Below are positions 6,419 through 10,753 of a DNA stretch of 10,753 nt, piece by piece (positions within the stretch are counted from its first letter, which is position 1; every line of letters begins with the position of its first letter). A model generated the notes under the pieces. It saw nothing but the letters and a program-made list of their open reading frames with translations, had not been told where the DNA came from and made no database searches. Position numbers and translations under genes: made by a program. The stretch covers positions 1 to 10,753 of the forward strand of contig SLFE01000079.1 in NCBI GenBank assembly GCA_007124415.1, written 5' to 3'. The DNA comes from Waddliaceae bacterium. GTDB taxonomy: Bacteria; Chlamydiota; Chlamydiia; Chlamydiales; SLFE01.

Positions 6419-6865
6419 TTACATGTAATCTTTCATGTGGGGATACATGACGCGGGTGAACATATTCTTTTGCCAATCTTCCTGGGTCTGAGAAAAATAA
6501 TAAATGACAAAGATAATGCCCAAAGAAAAATTAAAGAAGGAAACGACAAGCCCTACCGTGACGACCGTCCCCCCTTTAAACCAGCTCCAATACAGCTTGG
6601 CAAGCCGTTTGAGTAGAGGAAAATAATTGAAGGTAATCAGGGTGGCCGCTCCCATGCAAATAAAGAAAAATAATGCGCCGACAGTCCAAAGCAGCGTCAG
6701 AATCGAGCCCAGGAGGCAGGCAGCTCTTATTTTCCAGGATGTTTGTTTAGGAGGCGTTTTTTTAAATCGGGGAAATTCCTCCCCGCTGTAAGCATGCTCT
6801 TTATCATCAATGATGATAAATTCGGGCATTTTCGGCTGTTCCTTGTCTTCCGGTTGGTGTTTCAT
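6419..6865 (-). CDS. Small integral membrane protein, unknown function
   Basis: A 148-residue protein. The N-terminal ~45 residues are hydrophilic and acidic-to-basic, followed by a long hydrophobic stretch at ~47-82 (one long or two short membrane helices), a short basic-aromatic loop (K-R-L-A-K-L-Y-W-S-W-F-K, 86-97) and another membrane helix at ~99-124, ending in a polar tail. Its ATG overlaps the TGA of sth by 4 bases (ATGA), so it is very probably translationally coupled to it; no independent ribosome binding site is evident. It converges on clpB with a 40-base gap. I do not recognise the family. The coupling suggests a function needed with the transhydrogenase, but it does not resemble the membrane subunits of the proton-pumping PntAB enzyme. 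Confidence 0.75.
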   Translation of the reverse strand: MKHQPEDKEQPKMPEFIIIDDKEHAYSGEEFPRFKKTPPKQTSWKIRAACLLGSILTLLWTVGALFFFICMGAATLITFNYFPLLKRLAKLYWSWFKGGTVVTVGLVVSFFNFSLGIIFVIYYFSQTQEDWQKNMFTRVMYPHMKDYM

Positions 6866-8259
6866 ATTTTACGTTTGATTTTGTTAATCCCGTTCAAAGC
6901 AGCGATCCGGTAACCTTCGGCATAGGTAGGATAGTTAAAAACCTGGTCTACAAAATAATCGATTCGAGCATTAAAATCCATGGCTAGCTGACCGATATGA
7001 ATCACTTCAGTCGCTCCCCGTCCAATGACATGCACCCCTAAAATTTCCAGCGTTTCTGCGTGAAATAAAATTTTAAACATCCCCACATTGCTGCCTGCTA
7101 TGTGGCTGCGGGAAATCTCATAATAATAAGCCCGCCCCACTTCGTAACGAAAGCCCATTTCCTGCAAATCCTGCTCGGTATAGCCGCAGCAGGAGATCGT
7201 GGGAATGGTGTAGATGCCGACCGGATAGAATGTTGGAAACTGATGCGTATCTATGCCGCAGGCGTGGCGCGAGGCCAGCCTCCCCTGCTCCATGCTCGTT
7301 GAGGCCAGACAGGGGCCGCCGACAACGTCGCCGACAGCGTAAATGTGGGGAACCTTGGTTTGAAACAAGGAATTGACCGGTATGTATCCTCGTGGACTCA
7401 CGTTAAAACCCGCATTTTCGATATGAAGCCCTTCCACATTCGCAACGCGTCCGAGTGCAAAGAGGAGGACATCGGCTGAAAGACTGGTGCCGTCTTCAAA
7501 AGCCACCTCGGCCCTATCGCCCACCCGCTTGATTTCTTTCGGCATTTTGCGCCCTTTGAACCTCATGCCCAGATTAGTCAGGGCAGTCTGAAGATGTATG
7601 CCGATCTCATTGTCTAGCAAAGGAAGCAGATGATCCCTTTTGTCTATGACGGTCACCTCGGTCCCCAAAGCGGAGAAGAAGCTGGCGTACTCAGAACCAA
7701 TAACCCCGCCCCCTAAAACAAGCATTGTTTTCGGTACGTCTTTGATGGAAAGAAGCTGTGTGGAATCCAAAATGACTTCCTTGTCAAATGGGACCTCAAT
7801 CGGATTGCGGGGCTTCGACCCCGTAGCGATGATGAACTTATCGGCATGAATCTGATGTGTCAGGCGATAATTTTCGTCTACGACGATCAGCATATTCTTA
7901 TTTTCGAATCGCGCCGTTCCTACGATGAATTGGATGTCGTTCTTTCGAAATTGCCGCGTGATAATCTGCCCTTGCTGCTCGACAACCTGCTTGAGCCTGT
8001 AGTTCAAGGCCTCGATTGTCACATCCCGCATAGGAAAGTTTTTCCCGTAAACCACGCGCTGCCTGAATCCGGTCAAATCGACAATCGCCTCGCGAAGAGT
8101 TTTTGAAGGAATCGTTCCCTCGTACAGGCAAGCCCCTCCGGGGCCGCCCGATTTTTCAATGACAACCACTTTTTTTCCAAGCTTTGCCGCCTGTATTGCC
8201 GCTTTTTGGCCTGCCGGACCCGACCCGATAATGACAAGATCGGCTTGAACTTCTTCCAT
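6862..8259 (-). CDS. sthA: Soluble pyridine nucleotide transhydrogenase
   Basis: A 465-residue cytoplasmic FAD enzyme that moves reducing equivalents between NADPH and NAD+. It belongs to the dihydrolipoamide dehydrogenase/glutathione reductase fold: FAD-binding G-S-G-P-A-G at 12-17, second dinucleotide motif G-G-G-V-I-G at 183-188, the A-V-G-D FAD motif near 308-311, and a C-terminal dimer domain. Two traits point to Sth rather than lipoamide dehydrogenase or mercuric reductase. The active-site stretch G-G-A-C-L-Y-E-G-T-I-P-S-K keeps one cysteine (C44) but has threonine (T49) where the second redox cysteine would be. The C-terminal catalytic H-P-T of lipoamide dehydrogenases is N-Y-P-T (442-445). 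The start at 8259 has AGGGGAG upstream and a strong promoter. The small membrane protein follows in the same operon. Confidence 0.92.
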   Translation of the reverse strand: MEEVQADLVIIGSGPAGQKAAIQAAKLGKKVVVIEKSGGPGGACLYEGTIPSKTLREAIVDLTGFRQRVVYGKNFPMRDVTIEALNYRLKQVVEQQGQIITRQFRKNDIQFIVGTARFENKNMLIVVDENYRLTHQIHADKFIIATGSKPRNPIEVPFDKEVILDSTQLLSIKDVPKTMLVLGGGVIGSEYASFFSALGTEVTVIDKRDHLLPLLDNEIGIHLQTALTNLGMRFKGRKMPKEIKRVGDRAEVAFEDGTSLSADVLLFALGRVANVEGLHIENAGFNVSPRGYIPVNSLFQTKVPHIYAVGDVVGGPCLASTSMEQGRLASRHACGIDTHQFPTFYPVGIYTIPTISCCGYTEQDLQEMGFRYEVGRAYYYEISRSHIAGSNVGMFKILFHAETLEILGVHVIGRGATEVIHIGQLAMDFNARIDYFVDQVFNYPTYAEGYRIAALNGINKIKRKI

Positions 8260-8282
8260 ATGAGCGTTCTCCCCTAAAACCC

Positions 8283-8311
8283 ATTATCGCAGAAATGGGC
8301 CAGAAGGTCAA
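8283..8311 (-). promoter_or_regulatory. Sigma70-type promoter for sthA
   Basis: On the minus strand, TTGACC (8306-8311), a 17-base spacer and GATAAT (8283-8288). The expected start, near 8276, leaves a short leader containing the ribosome binding site AGGGGAG (8269-8275). Confidence 0.6.
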
Positions 8312-8374
8312 AAAAATCTCATCTGGTTTAAGGTGAAGACAATAGTAATTGTCCCATAAAATTTAAAAATTAGT

Positions 8375-8392
8375 TATAATGTAGTTAAGAGG
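8375..8392 (+). promoter_or_regulatory. -10 box and ribosome binding site of the 155-residue gene
   Basis: A perfect TATAAT at 8375-8380 lies in AT-rich sequence, followed by AAGAGG (8387-8392) seven bases before the ATG. A good -35 at optimal spacing is not evident; TTGTCC at 8349-8354 would need a 20-base spacer. Confidence 0.45.
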
Positions 8393-8399
8393 CTTTACC

Positions 8400-8867
8400 A
8401 TGGCAAAGATTGATTTTCAAAAAGTTGAGCAGTACTTTGACAGAGATTTGGCGCGCATGGAGGTGGAAAATATCCTATATTTAGCGGAACTTTCCGAATC
8501 ATTAGGCGATTTTAACAATCAAGGCAAGCAGCCTCAAAAATCCAAGGAACAGCTTAGCAAGGAAAAAGAAATTTTGGTGTTAAACACCAAAAGAGAGTTA
8601 AAGTTCATCGCCAGAGTCCGACGGGACTTGATCGAAAAGCTCGGAATCAACCGCGAAACGGCCGAAAGGCTTTTTAAAAACCCCGAAAAAGTATCAGACG
8701 ACGACATTGAGGAGATCCTTGAAATCAGGGAAAAAATCCGGGAATTCAGAGCGGAAGTCAAAAAAAGTCTTCAAGAATCAAACATTGATGAAATGATCCG
8801 GAAGCAGATAGAGAAGGCAAAAAACAAGCGGTTCAATATCCACGACGACTGGCTTCCTTTAAAATAA
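8400..8867 (+). CDS. Charged helical (coiled-coil) protein, unknown function
   Basis: A 155-residue protein, highly charged and predicted helical throughout, with coiled-coil-like heptad spacing from about 45 to 145 (runs such as E-E-I-L-E-I-R-E-K-I-R-E-F-R-A-E). The central segment R-R-D-L-I-E-K-L-G-I-N-R-E-T-A-E-R-L-F (~73-91) could be a compact helix-turn-helix-like bundle, but this is only an impression. No signal peptide, membrane segment or catalytic motif is visible. The start at 8400 is backed by AAGAGG and a TATAAT box. It is followed by rpmB on the same strand after 85 bases, which contain an own promoter candidate. I do not recognise the family; it may be a lineage-specific cytosolic protein. 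Confidence 0.75.
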   Translation: MAKIDFQKVEQYFDRDLARMEVENILYLAELSESLGDFNNQGKQPQKSKEQLSKEKEILVLNTKRELKFIARVRRDLIEKLGINRETAERLFKNPEKVSDDDIEEILEIREKIREFRAEVKKSLQESNIDEMIRKQIEKAKNKRFNIHDDWLPLK

Positions 8868-8889
8868 CATCTATAAAAACGCCGTAATT

Positions 8890-8923
8890 TTGATTGTAAA
8901 GAAAGAGCCGGCTATGCTATGAT
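8890..8923 (+). promoter_or_regulatory. Promoter candidate for rpmB
   Basis: TTGATT (8890-8895), 17 bases, TATGCT (8913-8918). An overlapping extended -10, TGCTATGAT (8915-8923), is an alternative. Either would give a leader of roughly 25 bases or slightly more ahead of the ATG at 8953. Confidence 0.5.
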
Positions 8924-8952
8924 TTTTGTATATTCGAATTCAGGAGAAAATC

Positions 8953-9258
8953 ATGCAAAAATCCGCAAAAAACAACGTTGTCCAGGGGAAAAAGTGCCAG
9001 GTAACCGGAAAAAGGCCTGTCAAAGGAAATACATACGCCATCCGCGGTATTGCCAAAAAAAAGAAAGGTATCGGCCTTAAAATAACAGGCAAAACCAAGC
9101 GTGAATTCAAACCTAATGTGCAAAAAAAGCGATTTTGGCTTCCGGAAGAAAAAAAATTCGTCACGTTGAGCGTCTCTGCAGCCGGAATACGCACCATTGA
9201 AAAACGGGGCATCTCGAATGTTGTCAGGGACATGCGAGCAGAAGGCTACAAGATTTAA
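8953..9258 (+). CDS. rpmB: 50S ribosomal protein L28
   Basis: A 101-residue basic protein of the large ribosomal subunit. The opening K-K-C-Q-V-T-G-K-R-P (residues 12-21) and the following Y-A-I-R-G-I-A-K-K-K-K-G-I-G-L-K with T-K-R-E-F-x-P-N match bacterial L28, most closely the chlamydial form with its S-Y-A-I-R-G-I-x-K-K-K-K-G-I-G-L-K. Only the first of the zinc-ligand cysteines is present, so it is a non-zinc type. The ATG at 8953 is chosen because AGGAGA lies 5 bases upstream; an in-frame ATG at 8926 has no such site and sits next to the -10 region. The gene stands alone, without rpmG (L33) next to it, and converges with the RasGEF gene, the two stops being only about 22 bases apart. Confidence 0.95.
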   Translation: MQKSAKNNVVQGKKCQVTGKRPVKGNTYAIRGIAKKKKGIGLKITGKTKREFKPNVQKKRFWLPEEKKFVTLSVSAAGIRTIEKRGISNVVRDMRAEGYKI

Positions 9259-9280
9259 ATCCCTTAAACCCGTTAGCGCT

Positions 9281-10696
9281 TTAGTGATTTTTCACTACGG
9301 GAGCTCTGCGGGTTTCACATTCCTGTGAAAGACTCCAAAAATCCCTTGGAGATGTTGGAACATTGTCAAGAGACCTCCGAAAATCTGTAAGCGGCCTCGG
9401 CATCTTTTGCGGAACGCGCATCTTGCATCTGTAGAACTCAATCAATTGCGGATACAATTCATTAACTTTATTATAATTGATGCCGTCGCAGTCCCAGTTA
9501 GGCTGTGTGGCGGTGACAGCTTCGAGTTTCTGTGAAATAAAATTAATGGGGTAGCAGTAGCATTGATTGACTTTTTGACTGGTAAAAAGGGCAATTTTTT
9601 CTTTAAGATTCCTGCAATTACCATCCATATCAAAAAGGCGGTGGAGCTCCTCAAGCTTTCTGCGCGACGCAAGATTTACGTACTCCCATGATTTCTTCAA
9701 GTTCCTGCATTCTGGAGAAATAAGGCTGGAATAAATAGGAAAAGAGGAATAAAAATCCCCGATTTCAGTCAGTTTGAGACAAAGATCAATAAAAAAGCTG
9801 ATCTTGTTTCCTCTTTTTCGAGGTTCTACATTTTGAAAAATATGCCCTTTAGTCCATTTCAGAAGATGATTTGACTCGTCGATTAGCTTCTTAACATTTG
9901 AGATCGGTGAAGGGCTGATCCATTTAAGATTAAGAAATTCCTCCATGCCTATTTTTTGCATGAGTCCAAGGGTATGCAGCTTAATATCGGAAGCTAATTT
10001 ATCGAGCTCCTCTTGAAACTCCGCTCCGCTTATATACAACTCGACCACCTTGTCGGATGACTCCTCTGCAGGACGAGGGCTCCCGGGCGCGCCGGATCCA
10101 TAAGGATCGTCTACTTTCTCCAATAATTTTTCAAGACGCGACGTGGTCAAATTAGCCAAGTATTCCTGATGCATCATCTTTTTTGCAAAGGCCTTGAGAG
10201 TGTGATTATCGGGCCGGACTTCAATGAGCTTGCAGACCAGCTCATAAAAATTTCTCTGAAGATAATGCGGGGTCGTCGGACTGGAAAGTTTCTTTTCAAT
10301 GAGGGCGCAAAGCGCCTCGTCGGTCGTAAACAGCGAATAAGTTAAAACTACTTTCATCAATCCGTGATAAAACGTCCGCCGAGAATGAATATCGATAAAT
10401 TTGAGCAAGTCATCCGCCAGCTTATAGTTGAGAACCGTTTGCACATAGCTCTTATGCGAAGTTTTGAGCAGCTCATCTTTCAATAAAACGCAAAACTTTG
10501 GATATTTTTTCAGGAAATGCCGGACGGGTTCATCGCAGCCTTTTTCAATTAATTGCAATAAAAGTTGCTGGACGCCGAATAATTGAGGATTTTCTAAAGC
10601 CTTTACAAGTGCACCTTTCTTATTTCCTGAGATAATTTGCTTGCAGGCACAATCACGAGCGCGTATGTCATTCATGAAGAAGTCCTGCGTTAACAT
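9281..10696 (-). CDS. RasGEF (CDC25-homology) domain protein, probable host-directed effector
   Basis: A 471-residue protein. Residues ~223-425 read as a RasGEF catalytic domain, which in eukaryotes ejects GDP from Ras-family GTPases. Visible in family order: helix with E-E-L-D-K-L-A and L-x-L-K-W-I (228-260), S-N-V-K-K-L-I-D-E-S-N-H-L-L-K-W (266-281), K-R-G-N-K-I-S-F-F-I (294-303), D-F-Y-S-S-F-P-I-Y-S-S-L with L-K-K-S-W (314-337; compare N-F-N-x-L-x-A-I and R-L-x-x-T-W), N-C-R-N-L (360-364), and I-N-Y-N-K ending Y-R (406-422), matching I-N-F-x-K. Upstream, V-V-L-T-Y-S-L-F-T-T-D-E-A-L (116-129) resembles the RasGEF_N signature L-L-T-Y-R-S-F-T-T. A Pro/Ser-rich linker lies at 197-214. The start is at M1 (10696) or M8 (10675); M8 has AGGA 8 bases upstream, M1 has only a weak GAGA. 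No signal peptide. Confidence 0.8.
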   Translation of the reverse strand: MLTQDFFMNDIRARDCACKQIISGNKKGALVKALENPQLFGVQQLLLQLIEKGCDEPVRHFLKKYPKFCVLLKDELLKTSHKSYVQTVLNYKLADDLLKFIDIHSRRTFYHGLMKVVLTYSLFTTDEALCALIEKKLSSPTTPHYLQRNFYELVCKLIEVRPDNHTLKAFAKKMMHQEYLANLTTSRLEKLLEKVDDPYGSGAPGSPRPAEESSDKVVELYISGAEFQEELDKLASDIKLHTLGLMQKIGMEEFLNLKWISPSPISNVKKLIDESNHLLKWTKGHIFQNVEPRKRGNKISFFIDLCLKLTEIGDFYSSFPIYSSLISPECRNLKKSWEYVNLASRRKLEELHRLFDMDGNCRNLKEKIALFTSQKVNQCYCYPINFISQKLEAVTATQPNWDCDGINYNKVNELYPQLIEFYRCKMRVPQKMPRPLTDFRRSLDNVPTSPRDFWSLSQECETRRAPVVKNH

Positions 10697-10753
10697 GGAT
10701 TTAGTCCGGTTCTCTATATAGCGGAATATCTCGGGAATATCGGGTCCTGTACA

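Noticed and set aside
6418..6429. 12-bp palindrome ATTACATGTAAT at the clpB/membrane-gene junction
   Set aside because: It overlaps the last codons of the membrane protein gene (D-Y-M-stop), is short and AT-rich, and has no second copy.
6862..8259. Dihydrolipoamide dehydrogenase or mercuric reductase identity for the flavoprotein
   Set aside because: The second redox cysteine is threonine and the C-terminal catalytic H-P-T motif is absent (Y-P-T), both typical of Sth; the full-length similarity also fits Sth best.
8926..8952. Nine-residue N-terminal extension of L28 from the ATG at 8926
   Set aside because: There is no ribosome binding site before it and it lies right beside the -10 region, whereas the ATG at 8953 has AGGAGA at ideal distance and gives a normal L28 start.
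9269..9301. Hairpin TAGTGA-TTTT-TCACTA with flanking CCCG/CGGG as an rpmB terminator
   Set aside because: The stem is AT-rich, no T-tract follows on either strand, and most of it lies inside the 3' end of the convergent RasGEF gene; a terminator role cannot be supported.
9313..9330. 7-bp perfect hairpin TTTCACA-TTCC-TGTGAAA
   Set aside because: It lies within the coding sequence of the RasGEF protein, without a T-tract; most likely chance.

Overview
The window looks like a chromosomal piece of an amoeba-associated ('environmental') member of the Chlamydiae, closer to the Waddlia/Criblamydia/Parachlamydia side than to the animal pathogens. The main evidence is the ClpB protein: its N-terminus, middle domain and C-terminus read as chlamydial ClpB almost throughout. 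The L28 protein is also of the chlamydial type. Several genes with eukaryote-like architecture (TPR, leucine-rich repeat, degenerate helical repeats, RasGEF) fit an intracellular bacterium of protists. The family-level placement is inference.

Layout. Positions 1-1410 (+) hold a tight gene string: the end of a TPR-type protein, a small leucine-rich-repeat protein, and a PduO-type cob(I)alamin adenosyltransferase joined to it by a stop/start overlap. Positions 1451-3271 (-) hold a 606-residue all-helical, ankyrin-like protein of unknown function. Positions 3339-3726 hold a compact gene-free repeat element with 21-bp terminal inverted repeats, two 115-bp direct repeats differing at one base, and many hairpins. 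Its right-hand 49 bp occur again, identically, at 1406-1454, so the 606-residue gene is bracketed by a perfect direct repeat. clpB (3769-6378, +) starts just beyond the element, with a good sigma70-type promoter whose -35 box lies 3 bp from the element end. Convergent to clpB is a minus-strand pair: sth (soluble pyridine nucleotide transhydrogenase, 6862-8259) and a small membrane protein (6419-6865) overlapping it by 4 bp. Then come two plus-strand genes, a 155-residue charged helical protein and rpmB (L28). Last is a minus-strand gene (9281-10696) whose product carries a recognisable RasGEF (CDC25-homology) domain preceded by a probable RasGEF_N region.

How it fits together. Housekeeping genes (clpB, sth, rpmB, the cobalamin adenosyltransferase) alternate with host-interaction candidates (RasGEF, helical-repeat and LRR proteins). 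The two items most worth following up are the RasGEF protein, a candidate effector acting on host small GTPases, and the repeat element between the adenosyltransferase gene and clpB. The element supplies stop codons to both genes at one repeat copy, abuts the clpB promoter at the other, and could allow deletion or inversion of the 606-residue gene.
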